The notes: generated by a model from the letters alone, not told the origin. 61,928 bases of DNA from Bermanella sp047628755 (GCA_047628755.1 JBLHVV010000004.1:1-61928), one strand, 5' to 3'; counted from the first letter of the stretch, positions 44,371-54,360 are shown. Numbers and translations are program-made.

Positions 44371-46458
44371 ATGCAAGCCAACGAGAAACATCAAACTGAG
44401 ATACAAACTAAGCTACACGCTTTACCCGTAGCAAAAAGTAAAAGCTTAAAAAAGAACAAACAACTTGCCTATGCAAAATATCAAGAGGCATTAGATCTTA
44501 GCCAAGAATATCGAAAATGGCTTAAAGCTTTGTCTATAGCTAAGCAGTACATTTCTCAGGCTTTAGCGATTAATCCAATTGATGCCGATAGCTTTAACCT
44601 GCTTTCACGTATTGAATTAGAGCTTGGAGAGCATGTATTGGCATTAGATGCTATTAATGCTGCCTTAGCCCTTGATCCTGACAACGGCGCTTACTGGTAC
44701 AGTTCTGGTCATGCTCAGCTTGCAATGCACAATCCTTTAATGGCGAAAACAGCCTTTATAAAAGCAATAGAGCTTTCTTCTGGTGAAAGCCGAGCTGAAA
44801 TTAGCCTTGCTTATACTTATACAGAACTAGAAGAACCCGTAAAAGCATTTGAATTATACCGCGAAATAGTAAAAAACCAGCATAACGATCTCCAATCCCG
44901 TAGCCAGCTTTTAAATGCCGCCAGCACCTTGACAGCTGATTATTACGATCAACAACTTGAGTATGACTTAATAAATTACTTAAACTGGGACAATGTCAAT
45001 TTATCTCAGCTAGCAAACTTAACCTGTAGTTTACTGGAACATAAGTTTCAGTTAAATGGAGATGGCAGCGCTGCACAATTCGAAGAAATAGCTAATAGCG
45101 AGCTGTTTCAGCTTGGACTTAGCAACACTATTATTAAAAGTGAATTACTAGAAAAGTTAATTATGGCATTACGCTATGAGTTGCTTTCTCACTCTACTAA
45201 AAATGGCAATCTAAGCCATCAATATATTCCTTTGAGTAACTCAATTGCAAAATATGGTTTGAAAAATGAATTTATATTGCCATTAACTGATGCTGAAAAG
45301 AATATGGTTAAAGCTTTGGTTAACTTGGTAGATATATCGCTAGAAAAAGCTGGGTGTATGCCCATGGATATATCAGGTGCACTTTTATTACTAGCTATGT
45401 ATGAGCCTTGGGTAAATCTTAAAAACTACTCGTTATTATCTAAATTTGATAATGACAGCTGGCCAGATATGACTTTTAACTTAAAAATTCAGAATGAGAT
45501 TTTATTCTCTATTAATAACACCAAGTTTGAATCCATTACGACTATGCCTTCATCAGGTGCTGATAAGGTAAAGGTACAATATGAATCTTACCCCTACCCG
45601 AGATGGGATAAGCTGGATAATAAAAAGTCTACTAATTATGGCTCAGCGCTGGCTCATGTTTACCCAAATACTAATTTTTCTGACAACTTATTTAGCGAAC
45701 AGTTAAAGGTATTAATTGCCGGTTGTGGAACGGGTCGCCACGCACTGAATGTGGCCAAATACTTTAATCATGTAGATGTAACCGCCATAGATCTAAGTCA
45801 AAAGAGCTTAGGATTTGCTCATGGTAAAGCCATAGAGCTAGGTATTAATAATATAGAATTTAAACTGGCTGATCTGACCAAGTTAAAAGTCATGCCCAAT
45901 CAGTTCGATATAGTGGAGTGTTCTGGTGTTTTACATCATATACCTGACTATAAAGCTGCACTGAGCGGTCTACTTAAAAACCTTAAACCAAATGGTCTGA
46001 TAAAAATATCTTTGTACAGTGAGTATGCCCGAAACTCGATAAATGAAGTCAGATCGTTGTTTTCGCGGGAAATTAGTAATATAGATGAACAAAAGATAAA
46101 AGTTATTCGCCAAGCCATACTCAGAGGTGAGATTATTGATGATGCAGATAGCATTATTCGTTCTGATGATTTTTACAATATGAGTGGTACTATAGATTTA
46201 TTGTTCCATCAGTTTGAGCGTCAGTTTACACCTATTGATCTGAAGGTTTTATGTGATGAGTTTCAATTAGAATGGCTAGGTTTTTCAAACTTAAAGGATA
46301 GTGTGAAATCAAAATTTTTAGAATTTCATAAAAACAATCATGCCAACATAAAAAACTTAGAGCAGTGGGATGAATTTGAACAAGCTAACCCTAATACATT
46401 TTCTGCTATGTACCAATTTTACTGCCAATACAAACCTAAGCTGAAGTTAAGAAGATAA
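44371..46458 (+). CDS. TPR-repeat SAM-dependent methyltransferase
   Basis: The 695-residue protein has two parts. Residues about 35-200 form tetratricopeptide-like helices (AYAKYQEALDLS, ALAINPIDADSFNLLSRIEL, ALDPDNGAYWYSSGHAQLA). After a helical linker and the motif YESYPYPRW (about 406-414) comes a class I methyltransferase domain (about 440-580). That domain has motif I VLIAGCGTGRHALNVA, an acidic second strand (DVTAIDLSQKSL) and motif IV ECSGVLHHIPDYKAAL. The SAM fold is clear; the target is not. The gene lies between fliS and fliD on the opposite strand and has its own sigma-54 promoter and an AGGGGGGG ribosome site, so it probably acts on flagellin, another flagellar protein or its glycan. 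It is unrelated to the flagellin methylase FliB. Confidence 0.85.
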   Translation: MQANEKHQTEIQTKLHALPVAKSKSLKKNKQLAYAKYQEALDLSQEYRKWLKALSIAKQYISQALAINPIDADSFNLLSRIELELGEHVLALDAINAALALDPDNGAYWYSSGHAQLAMHNPLMAKTAFIKAIELSSGESRAEISLAYTYTELEEPVKAFELYREIVKNQHNDLQSRSQLLNAASTLTADYYDQQLEYDLINYLNWDNVNLSQLANLTCSLLEHKFQLNGDGSAAQFEEIANSELFQLGLSNTIIKSELLEKLIMALRYELLSHSTKNGNLSHQYIPLSNSIAKYGLKNEFILPLTDAEKNMVKALVNLVDISLEKAGCMPMDISGALLLLAMYEPWVNLKNYSLLSKFDNDSWPDMTFNLKIQNEILFSINNTKFESITTMPSSGADKVKVQYESYPYPRWDKLDNKKSTNYGSALAHVYPNTNFSDNLFSEQLKVLIAGCGTGRHALNVAKYFNHVDVTAIDLSQKSLGFAHGKAIELGINNIEFKLADLTKLKVMPNQFDIVECSGVLHHIPDYKAALSGLLKNLKPNGLIKISLYSEYARNSINEVRSLFSREISNIDEQKIKVIRQAILRGEIIDDADSIIRSDDFYNMSGTIDLLFHQFERQFTPIDLKVLCDEFQLEWLGFSNLKDSVKSKFLEFHKNNHANIKNLEQWDEFEQANPNTFSAMYQFYCQYKPKLKLRR

Positions 46459-46628
46459 TTTTTATTTTATAAAACTTCTAATCTATAGCTAAATTAATTT
46501 GGTATGGACCATATACCTATTAGCTCTCAAATTTCAATAATATTGGCTTTCATATTTAGTAATAAATTATATGTTTAATGGATATAATAAGTTAATTTAA
46601 GCGTAAAGTAATAGACTGCTACCCTAAC

Positions 46629-49600
46629 TTATTTAGACCTTGAACTGGCCATGGCTTCAAACTGCTGAGTTAAAAAATCCTCAGTGGTTTTGAGTGATGA
46701 TATTATTAAATCGTTATACAGAAACTGAGATTTAAGACGCGCCTCAGTTGCCTCAATTCTTGCATCAAAAGACTCTTTATCTTCATCTAATGTGGTCTGC
46801 TGGACTTCTAAAGAAGTAAATTTTGTATTTAAGGTACCACCATTTGGATCCAAAAAGTTTTTCAATAAATTCTTAAGCTGATCTGCAATACCGCTTACGT
46901 AAGTAATCGATCCACGATCTCCTAAATCACCACCTTCAACTTTAATACGAATCCCACTTGCATTATCAATTTCACCATCTTTTCTCTTACCGGTCTCGCC
47001 ATTACCTTGACCAACAGTAAAACCATAAGCACTCGCTGCTTCTGAACTAATGTCTGTAATTTCAACTTTTGAACCAGAACCTGTACTCTTAGAAATAATA
47101 CCAATGGTGCCATAAGAAGATGAAGCAATGTCGTCGGTATAATCTACTTTCACAGATAAATCTTTAGCGTCTAGAACTGCATTTTCGTTAATGGCTTTTT
47201 GCATTGCTGTGGCAAGCTCGGTTCCAGAAGCGTATGTTTTTTGTGGGATAGTAATAACCGCTTCAATACCATCTAACTTAATTGTAAATTCTTCATTTGT
47301 TGCATCAATTGTTAATGGCGCAGCCTCGACAGCCGTTTGATTAGCCACAAAAAAACCATTTGTAGCAGCAGCATTACCATTTTGTGCCGTTAAAAACTGG
47401 CCGTTGCCATTTGCTGTAATTCCATTGATGGTTCCCTCAGTATCTAAACCTGTGAACACTTCACTTTCACTTCCATCAGGTTCTTTTATTCCCAAAAACG
47501 ATACTGCAGGTGCATCCACATTAGAAAAAGAAACAGTGTTGCCATATCCGCCTACGTTAATAATAAGCTGGCCTTTATCTGTATCAGGATTGTATTCATA
47601 ACGCACATCCGCAGTAATATCCGATCCAAATTTTATTTCATCATCCATTCCAAATGCATCATACCCTCCGGTGTAAGAGGTGTTTACACCAGGTAACCCT
47701 AACGTTGCCTGAGCATTAGCATCCGCAGCTTGGATTTCAATAGTGGCAGACGAGCCAAACATTCCTGAAGTTTTTACTCCGTCTCTTGAAACTGTTTCAA
47801 AATATATTTGATCACTTGAATCTAATTTAGCAACAATGTCACCGGCTTGGAATGCAGAATTATTTAAAATTGATAAATCTAAGGCTTCTTGAATCGCACT
47901 CAACGAATCATTTTTATCTCCCGATGCGGCATTGCCATTCACATCCACATTTAATGTAACGCCATCTACTAATAGATCAAACGTCGCATTGTTGGCACCA
48001 CTAAAATCTATACCGCCGGCAATAACGGCACCACCACTAGTGAAGGCACCCCGACCGTCTGAAACAATCTGAATAAAATCTTCAGTAGTTTGACTGTTAG
48101 TTATTAATTCTAGGCCATTACCTGAACCCAGTTGTGCGGTTACGATCCCTGCACCAAATTCGGCATCCAGTTTCGTCTGAATATCGGTAATATTATTACC
48201 ACTATCAGCGTCCATTAAAATAGTTTTTTCAACACCATTCACATTAAGAACAAAACCCGCATTGGCGGCTGAAAAATCAATATTGGCTGCTATATCGCGT
48301 GTACCCTCTGTTGTTAATGCACCGCTTATTAACGGAGAAAGGTTTGCATCACTGGCTAAATCACTATTAATCTGCGCCTCAAGCGCCGTGGCTAAATCTG
48401 CTCCAGTATTATACGTTCCCGGAGGTAGGCTGATTGTATTCGCACTGTCTGTACCATTCAAACCCAGCTGAAAATTAACATTAGTACCAAAAGTTAGACC
48501 GGGATCTTTACCTGTAATTTGTACCCCGTCGGTAGTACTTAAACCTAATAATACGTCACTTGTATTTGAGCCCACCGCCGTTATCTCAATTGTATCTGTA
48601 GCGCTAGGGTTAGTAGTTTTGAATATGAGCTGATTGGCATCGTTAAAACTGGCAGTAACATTTCCATTTAACGCGGTAGCATCTACTGCTGTCTGTATGG
48701 CTTGTAATACATCTTTTCGATCACCAAAAATACCGTCGCTATTTAAATCAGACCCACCTGCATTAAGATTGACGGTAACGGTTTCTGCAGCACCACCGTT
48801 TAAACTTATATCAAATGTGGCATTCGAAGACGCGAAATTAATTCCACTGGTTTCATTCACAGATTTTGAAGATGGAAATGTAGAAGTGCCATAGCCATTA
48901 AAATATTCACTATTTAAGGTTGATAGAGGAGTGCCTTTAAATTCACCCTCTCCTAACTTGGCAAAGCCTAACGTATTTGCGGTGTTTGTATCTGCTGAAG
49001 TAACATATATTTGCGAGCTAGAGCCATAAGTGTTCGATGTCATTGAAAATGAGTTATTGGCAGCATCAAACGCTACAGTTGAACTTGAGCCTCGATCAGT
49101 GAAGTCTTTAGCACTGTTTATCTGTAGCTGGATTTCGGCTGCTAATTCATCGCCTGAAGAGTAACTACCTTGGGTTAAGTTTATTAAGCTATCCTTACCA
49201 TTTAAGTTAATTCCTAAACTATCATTAGAATTATTAACTTCCACAGGGGATAGAAAGTTTAATAGTTCCACATTGCCACCCTGATAAGAACCTTTAGTCG
49301 CAAGCTGAGTAATGTTTATATCGTATGATCCTGGCTTGGTATTTATCGACTCATTAAGATATCTAATTCGATTGTCAGTTGTTGTACCTTGGGTAGAAAA
49401 TACTCCTGATACAGATTCTCTATCTTCATTCAAACCTTTTAAAAATAATGAGCTATCGAAAGAAAGTTTAAATCTATCGTTCTGATCGGTAAAAATGCCT
49501 AGTTCACTGAAAGAGCGAAAACTGGTCCCAGATATTCCAGAAACGGTACTGGTCATTATACTTTTTACCTGATTATTTATACTGCGAAGCGTACTGTCAC

Positions 49601-50585
49601 CTAGCAATAAACTGCCTGTTGACTTTGTTTCGTCGAACGCAGTAAGGTCCTTATATGTATCTTGAAAGTTATTATAAGTATCAATCATTTTTTGAATATT
49701 GGCGGATATAGCAGAGATATCTGCTCCCACCGTTATTGAAACTTCTTCACCGACATTGGCGCTTTTTAAATTCAGAGTGACGCCATCAATCAGTTCAGTA
49801 ACTTCATTTGAAGAGCGAGTAACTGAAAGGCCATTTACATTTATTAAGGCGTCTTGACCGGCTTGAGTTTGAGTGAGATTGGTACCGGCGGCCGCTTGAT
49901 TTTTGTTGTATGCAAAGCTTGATAATCCAGTCGTTGCCAACGCCCCATTTTCATCTTTTGCGACAATCTTCATACTCATGTCTTCGCCAGTTTCTTCACT
50001 CGTCATTTGCAATACATAGCCTGAACCATTAAAAACAATACTGGCTTTAACCCCAAAGGCAGCATCATTAATGGCATTGCGTAAGCCTTGTAAAGAGTCA
50101 TTACCATCATTAATGGTTATTTTTTGAGTGGCTGCATCTGGGTTAGTGGTAAAACTGTCATATCCACCCGAACCATTGTAGTTGGTTGTACCAAATGAAA
50201 AGGTTAACTCTCCTTCTCCTACGGCTTCGGTAACCGATGTAAAAGGTTCTGAAACTAATGAGTTGGCTTTTGCTATGCGCTGAACTTCAACGGCGTAGGT
50301 TCCACTAGGAGCCGATGTCGTGGCTGCAGCAGTAAGAATAGTTTCATCTGAAGATTCTGATTTGGTAGCACCTGCATTAGAGTCGTCTGCCAATACAACA
50401 ATGGCTTCACTGAATTCAAATAACTTGCTTTGTATTTCACCATAAGCAGAAATTTTAGCATCAATAACGTTCTGACGCGTCCCTAAGCGACGCTCACCGG
50501 CGGCTTTATCTGCATTTATAATGCTTTCTACTAAGTCGCTGGTCAGTAGATCTGAGCCTATGCCCAGTGATTCAATTGCAGCCAT
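46629..50585 (-). CDS. fliD: FliD, giant flagellar filament cap protein
   Basis: FliD caps the growing filament and folds incoming flagellin. The ends are normal FliD. The N-terminal part (about 1-110) begins IESLGIGSDLLTSDLVESII. The C-terminal part (about 1225-1318) includes TLDEDKESFDARIEATEARL and ends SLKTTEDFLTQQFEAM. At 1318 residues it is two to three times the usual size. The extra middle contains repeated modules: DFSxANxxFxLxVxG starts near 580, 765 and 857, and GxYxSGxELAxAxQxxIN blocks near 460, 722 and 1115. GGAGG precedes the ATG, and a sigma-28 promoter lies just upstream. It probably faces outward at the filament tip, matched to the outsized flagellin. Confidence 0.93.
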   Translation of the reverse strand: MAAIESLGIGSDLLTSDLVESIINADKAAGERRLGTRQNVIDAKISAYGEIQSKLFEFSEAIVVLADDSNAGATKSESSDETILTAAATTSAPSGTYAVEVQRIAKANSLVSEPFTSVTEAVGEGELTFSFGTTNYNGSGGYDSFTTNPDAATQKITINDGNDSLQGLRNAINDAAFGVKASIVFNGSGYVLQMTSEETGEDMSMKIVAKDENGALATTGLSSFAYNKNQAAAGTNLTQTQAGQDALINVNGLSVTRSSNEVTELIDGVTLNLKSANVGEEVSITVGADISAISANIQKMIDTYNNFQDTYKDLTAFDETKSTGSLLLGDSTLRSINNQVKSIMTSTVSGISGTSFRSFSELGIFTDQNDRFKLSFDSSLFLKGLNEDRESVSGVFSTQGTTTDNRIRYLNESINTKPGSYDINITQLATKGSYQGGNVELLNFLSPVEVNNSNDSLGINLNGKDSLINLTQGSYSSGDELAAEIQLQINSAKDFTDRGSSSTVAFDAANNSFSMTSNTYGSSSQIYVTSADTNTANTLGFAKLGEGEFKGTPLSTLNSEYFNGYGTSTFPSSKSVNETSGINFASSNATFDISLNGGAAETVTVNLNAGGSDLNSDGIFGDRKDVLQAIQTAVDATALNGNVTASFNDANQLIFKTTNPSATDTIEITAVGSNTSDVLLGLSTTDGVQITGKDPGLTFGTNVNFQLGLNGTDSANTISLPPGTYNTGADLATALEAQINSDLASDANLSPLISGALTTEGTRDIAANIDFSAANAGFVLNVNGVEKTILMDADSGNNITDIQTKLDAEFGAGIVTAQLGSGNGLELITNSQTTEDFIQIVSDGRGAFTSGGAVIAGGIDFSGANNATFDLLVDGVTLNVDVNGNAASGDKNDSLSAIQEALDLSILNNSAFQAGDIVAKLDSSDQIYFETVSRDGVKTSGMFGSSATIEIQAADANAQATLGLPGVNTSYTGGYDAFGMDDEIKFGSDITADVRYEYNPDTDKGQLIINVGGYGNTVSFSNVDAPAVSFLGIKEPDGSESEVFTGLDTEGTINGITANGNGQFLTAQNGNAAATNGFFVANQTAVEAAPLTIDATNEEFTIKLDGIEAVITIPQKTYASGTELATAMQKAINENAVLDAKDLSVKVDYTDDIASSSYGTIGIISKSTGSGSKVEITDISSEAASAYGFTVGQGNGETGKRKDGEIDNASGIRIKVEGGDLGDRGSITYVSGIADQLKNLLKNFLDPNGGTLNTKFTSLEVQQTTLDEDKESFDARIEATEARLKSQFLYNDLIISSLKTTEDFLTQQFEAMASSRSK

Positions 50586-50617
50586 ATCCCCTCCAATTCA
50601 TAAACCAGATAACACCT

Positions 50618-50644
50618 ATAACGGCAGAATCGGCCAATACTTTA
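50618..50644 (-). promoter_or_regulatory. Sigma-28 promoter for fliD
   Basis: TAAA, exactly 15 bases, then GCCGTTAT on the minus strand (consensus TAAA-N15-GCCGATAA). The start would be about 26 bases before the fliD ATG. The flaG terminator upstream makes an own promoter necessary. Confidence 0.7.
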
Positions 50645-50765
50645 ACTTGCCTTTTAACTTATTTAGCCTAAAGAAACCTAAATAACATGATAGTCGTTAA
50701 ATGGCATATGACCAGTGACTAATTTGCTTATTATGGGATATACAAAAAGCCTGCCAAGTACGAGA

Positions 50766-50798
50766 ATAAAAAAACCGCAAAGCTTTCACTTTGCGGTT
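50766..50798 (-). terminator. Intrinsic terminator after flaG
   Basis: Arms AACCGCAAAG and CTTTGCGGTT with a 6-base loop are followed on the minus strand by seven T. It lies about 25 bases after the flaG stop and separates fliC-flaG from fliD. Confidence 0.92.
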
Positions 50799-50823
50799 CT
50801 GGTTTTTACTGAAGATTAATTGA

Positions 50824-51216
50824 TCAAACCTGAGCACTAAACAGCATACTCGGCTCGTCTGCACTTAATCTTTTTGCCATTTCTAGTGCTTCTTCATTCG
50901 GGATCTGCCGAACTAGTTGCTCCGATTGGCGATCGTAAACCTTAATAACGGTTTTACCGCTGTCTTCGTCTACTTTAAAGTTTAAATCACGTTGCGTTTT
51001 TTGTGCAAAGTCATTCAATTTTGTCACCGCTTCTTTAACCTCAACGCTCTTGGCTTCCGCTTTTTTAGCTTGCTCAGTTGGCAACTCTTTGCCGCTTGTT
51101 TCAACTATTTCCGCTTTAGCCCTCACATCCGCTTGTGGCTTTTGTGATTGAACTTGAGGTGTAGAAGAAAGCGCTGTAGTCATTTGACTAATATCTTTTG
51201 CGTTTAATTCATTCAT
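50824..51216 (-). CDS. flaG: FlaG family flagellar protein
   Basis: The 130-residue protein has a variable, polar N-terminus and the conserved FlaG C-terminal half (about 65-125): LNFKVDEDSGKTVIKVYDRQ and LVRQIPNEEALEMAKRL. FlaG affects filament length in Pseudomonas and Vibrio; the mechanism is unclear. It directly follows flagellin (81-base gap with a hairpin but no T run), so it is probably read through at lower level from the flagellin promoter. A terminator follows. Confidence 0.93.
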   Translation of the reverse strand: MNELNAKDISQMTTALSSTPQVQSQKPQADVRAKAEIVETSGKELPTEQAKKAEAKSVEVKEAVTKLNDFAQKTQRDLNFKVDEDSGKTVIKVYDRQSEQLVRQIPNEEALEMAKRLSADEPSMLFSAQV

Positions 51217-51257
51217 GATACACCTCTCTTATAAATCAGTTTTGCCGTTTAAGCGGC

Positions 51258-51285
51258 CAGTAAGAGATAAGATACTCTCTTACTG
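51258..51285 (-). other. Hairpin between flagellin and flaG
   Basis: Arms CAGTAAGAGA and TCTCTTACTG are perfect over 10 bases with an 8-base loop, starting just after the flagellin stop. No T run follows, so it may stabilise the flagellin mRNA and reduce, not stop, transcription into flaG. Confidence 0.5.
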
Positions 51286-51297
51286 TTATTAACTAAT

Positions 51298-54200
51298 TTA
51301 TCCGAGTAAAGAAAGAACCTGCTGAGGACCCTGGTTAGCCTGAGACAAGATTGAAATACCCGCCTGCTGCAGAACCTGAGTTCTTGATAGCTCGGCTGTT
51401 TCGGCCGCGAAATCTGCATCTTGAATTCGTGAGTTTGCAGCACTCAAGTTTTCAGATGTGATTGCCAAGTTACTAACGGTAGATTCAATGCGGTTTTGTA
51501 ATGCACCTAAGTCAGCACGCTGACCGGCAATAGAACCGATGGCGTTATCAATAGCGGTTAATGCCGCTGTTGCACCTTCAAAGGTAGATACATCAATCTC
51601 AGTTAAGAACTGACCGTTTTCACCACCACCAAACTTACCAGCGGTTAAGCCCATGGCTTCAAGTTCATCTTTACCGCCACTGGCAACACCCACTTCAATC
51701 TGTTTAGCTGATTCAAGGGTTAATGTGCCATATGTGGTTTCGTAAGTTGCTCCTTCAGAAGCGGTTCCTCGTGTACCCGTTGTATCCAGGGCAGTGGCCT
51801 CACCGATATCCGCTTCACCAATGCCATCAATCGCGGCATCTAGACCAAGCTGTTGCCCAAAACCAACACCTGTTCCTTGATTATTTGCTTCATCATTATC
51901 AATTGCGATAGAGATGTTACGCCCATCTGCAGCCACCATAGTGATTGAAGAGCCGTTGTCTTCAGCTGTTACACCTGTTTGACCAGTCTTGGAGTTAATT
52001 GCTTCAATTGCTGCGGAACGAGAAGCACCCTGATCAATACCACCGCTACCATCATCAACAATTGAAACTATGCCTACATCCACACCATTAATATAGAGTT
52101 TACCTGAGTCACCCGCGGCGTAGTTTCCGGCATTAGCCGTCGCATTATCTGTAGTATCTGCATTACCGCCCACCACTCGGGTTTCATTAATAGAGGCCGT
52201 TACCCCAGTCTCTGCTGATACATCATTGATAGCGGCTGCTACCGATATAGCCGAAGCTGTTTTATCACTCGTTTGAATATTTGAACCATCACTGCCAACG
52301 GTTGCTGAAGCGGTATCGTTCTGAGGGTCAGCCGCTTGAATAGAAACACCATTCAAAGCTAAATCACCATCGGTTAGACCGGTTAATGAAGGCGTTACCG
52401 TTGCTGTTAAGCCAGAAACTGTACCCGCTGCTGTACCACTAGATTCAAAACCACCCGTTGTAAATACTGAAGACAGTAAAGCGGTTGATTGAGAAGCGGT
52501 ACCATCGCCTTGTGCACGATTGGTTGACAATGAAATGCTGGTGATGCTTTCATCTGTGATGTTAGTTTCGTTAATATAACCTACGACTACTACACCGCTA
52601 GACGATGATGTAATCGCTCCTCCAACAGTACCCGTTACCGCAATCGCTGACACATCCACTTCTAGTGTGCCACCTGAATCAATTGCTTTAAGTGTACGAC
52701 CTTCAGTATCGGTAATAGTTAATGTGCCACCCGCGCTGTCATACTCAGCCACTAAGAAACCACCACTTGTGTTAATACTTGCAGCAATACTTTCTAAGTC
52801 ACTGGCTGTCGTGATAGTAATAACCGAAACGGCTTCACCTGCTGTACTACCAGCTGCGTAAATCTCAATATCTGATGAGCTACCTGCGCCAGGAAGGGTT
52901 GCAATTGATAACTGGAATTTCGTTTCTGCACCGGCTTCAATGCCATCTATTGAAGAAAGCGCATCAGCCAATACGTCAGCCCCAAAGCCAGTAGTGGTAC
53001 CTGAAGTACCCAGTAATGAAACACTCGATGCAGAGCCGCCAATTTGAACGTCTGTGCCACCAGCTGAAATCGTGATAACTTCACTGGTTGCCGACGTGGT
53101 CATATTAAATGCACCTACACCACTCGTTACGCCAGTAAAACCGGTTCCTAACGTTGCGATACCCGTTGTTCCTCCAAAGCTGGCAGATAGATCAACACCG
53201 TCTGTTTTAGCGAATGAATCTGTTGCTATCTGTGCTTGTGAAGTACTGTAAGTACCCTGGCTAAGGCCTGAGTTTTTAAGATCGCCGTTACCAGTACCAT
53301 CACCACCTGCGATTACGATTTCTGAAACATCGCCATCAGCAACTAAGGTAAAGCCACCTTCATAGGTATCTGCTGCTGCAAGACCACTCGATGCGTCTGT
53401 TAGAGTGCCGCCCAAAGTAATCTCAATGTTTCGACCATCTTCAGCAACCAGCACTACACCGCCAGTGTCAGATTCGCTGTCGAAAGCTGTAACCCCGGTT
53501 TGCTCTGAAGCAGCATTAATAGCTTCGATTACACCAGCACGTGTTTGAGAGGTCGAACTTGTTGTTGTGATGCTGATATCAACATCATTCAACGACAAAG
53601 TACCCGCTGTTGCGGCACCCGTCATTTCGCTGCCGGCAACGGTATTTTGGTTCACTACTGCTTTTACACCCGTTTCATCGTAAACAGAGTTTATTGCAGC
53701 TACTTTTGCTATAGAACTAGCGGCTGCGTTATCAGTAGAGGCGGTGTCATCAGATGATTTTGATGGTGGAATAGCCACACCGTTGATAATTAAGTCGCCA
53801 TTTTGCAAACCATCATCACTGCCTTGCGAGCTAATGCCTACCGCGTCGGACGCGCCAAGTTTGTTGGCCGTTAGTTCAGCGATAGATACATCCAATGTTT
53901 GACCCGCATTTGCGCCAATTTGGAAAGTTCCACTAAAAGAACCGTCTAATAGTTTACGACCGTTAAAGTCGGTTTCTTCAGCGGTACGTGATACCTCTGA
54001 TAATAATTGTGATACTTCCGCTTGTATTGCCTCGCGATCGACGTCGGAGTTTGTGGCGTTAGCAGACTGTACCGCTAGTTCACGCACACGTTGAAGGTTG
54101 TCATTCATCGAGCCTAACGCGCCCTCTGCTGTTTGCGCTAGAGAGATACCATCCCCTGCGTTACGAACCGCTACATTTAGCCCTCGAATTTGAGAGTTAA

Positions 54201-54360
54201 AGCGCGTGGAGATAGCAAGACCTGCCGCATCATCCTTCGCGCTGTTAATACGTAAGCCAGAAGATAAACGCTCTAGTGAGGTTTGGTTGGCCGACTGCGA
54301 CTTGTTTAAGTTACGTTGTGCGTTCAATGACGCTATATTGGTATTAATAATTTGAGGCAT
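51298..54360 (-). CDS. fliC: Giant flagellin, filament subunit
   Basis: The 1020-residue flagellin is about twice the usual polar flagellin. Conserved ends form the D0/D1 coiled core: MPQIINTNIASLNAQRNLN to about 165, including LSSGLRINSAKDDAAGLAI, and about 925-1020, ending SILSQANQGPQQVLSLLG. Between them lie about 760 surface-exposed residues rich in Ser, Thr, Gly and Ala with no Cys. Two copies of a flagellin-IN type module are visible at about 188-318 and 665-822 (NGDLIINGVAI and DGDLALNGVSI starts; ETGVKA/ETGVTA; EQTGVTA/GQTGVTA; EDGRNIEI/ADGRNISI). GGAG precedes the ATG. The Ser/Thr-rich domain is a likely target for pseudaminic acid by the adjacent Maf protein. Confidence 0.97.
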   Translation of the reverse strand: MPQIINTNIASLNAQRNLNKSQSANQTSLERLSSGLRINSAKDDAAGLAISTRFNSQIRGLNVAVRNAGDGISLAQTAEGALGSMNDNLQRVRELAVQSANATNSDVDREAIQAEVSQLLSEVSRTAEETDFNGRKLLDGSFSGTFQIGANAGQTLDVSIAELTANKLGASDAVGISSQGSDDGLQNGDLIINGVAIPPSKSSDDTASTDNAAASSIAKVAAINSVYDETGVKAVVNQNTVAGSEMTGAATAGTLSLNDVDISITTTSSTSQTRAGVIEAINAASEQTGVTAFDSESDTGGVVLVAEDGRNIEITLGGTLTDASSGLAAADTYEGGFTLVADGDVSEIVIAGGDGTGNGDLKNSGLSQGTYSTSQAQIATDSFAKTDGVDLSASFGGTTGIATLGTGFTGVTSGVGAFNMTTSATSEVITISAGGTDVQIGGSASSVSLLGTSGTTTGFGADVLADALSSIDGIEAGAETKFQLSIATLPGAGSSSDIEIYAAGSTAGEAVSVITITTASDLESIAASINTSGGFLVAEYDSAGGTLTITDTEGRTLKAIDSGGTLEVDVSAIAVTGTVGGAITSSSSGVVVVGYINETNITDESITSISLSTNRAQGDGTASQSTALLSSVFTTGGFESSGTAAGTVSGLTATVTPSLTGLTDGDLALNGVSIQAADPQNDTASATVGSDGSNIQTSDKTASAISVAAAINDVSAETGVTASINETRVVGGNADTTDNATANAGNYAAGDSGKLYINGVDVGIVSIVDDGSGGIDQGASRSAAIEAINSKTGQTGVTAEDNGSSITMVAADGRNISIAIDNDEANNQGTGVGFGQQLGLDAAIDGIGEADIGEATALDTTGTRGTASEGATYETTYGTLTLESAKQIEVGVASGGKDELEAMGLTAGKFGGGENGQFLTEIDVSTFEGATAALTAIDNAIGSIAGQRADLGALQNRIESTVSNLAITSENLSAANSRIQDADFAAETAELSRTQVLQQAGISILSQANQGPQQVLSLLG

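Noticed and set aside
48262..48894. Reading frames opposite fliD
   Set aside because: Mirror images of a biased coding sequence, with no independent signals.
52667..53757. Reading frames opposite the flagellin gene
   Set aside because: Low stop density here comes from the Ala/Ser/Thr codon bias of flagellin. The frames have no ribosome sites and no recognisable products.
51298..54360. Flagellin length as an assembly artefact or two fused flagellin genes
   Set aside because: There is only one N-terminal and one C-terminal D0/D1 region, and relatives are known to have equally long flagellins.
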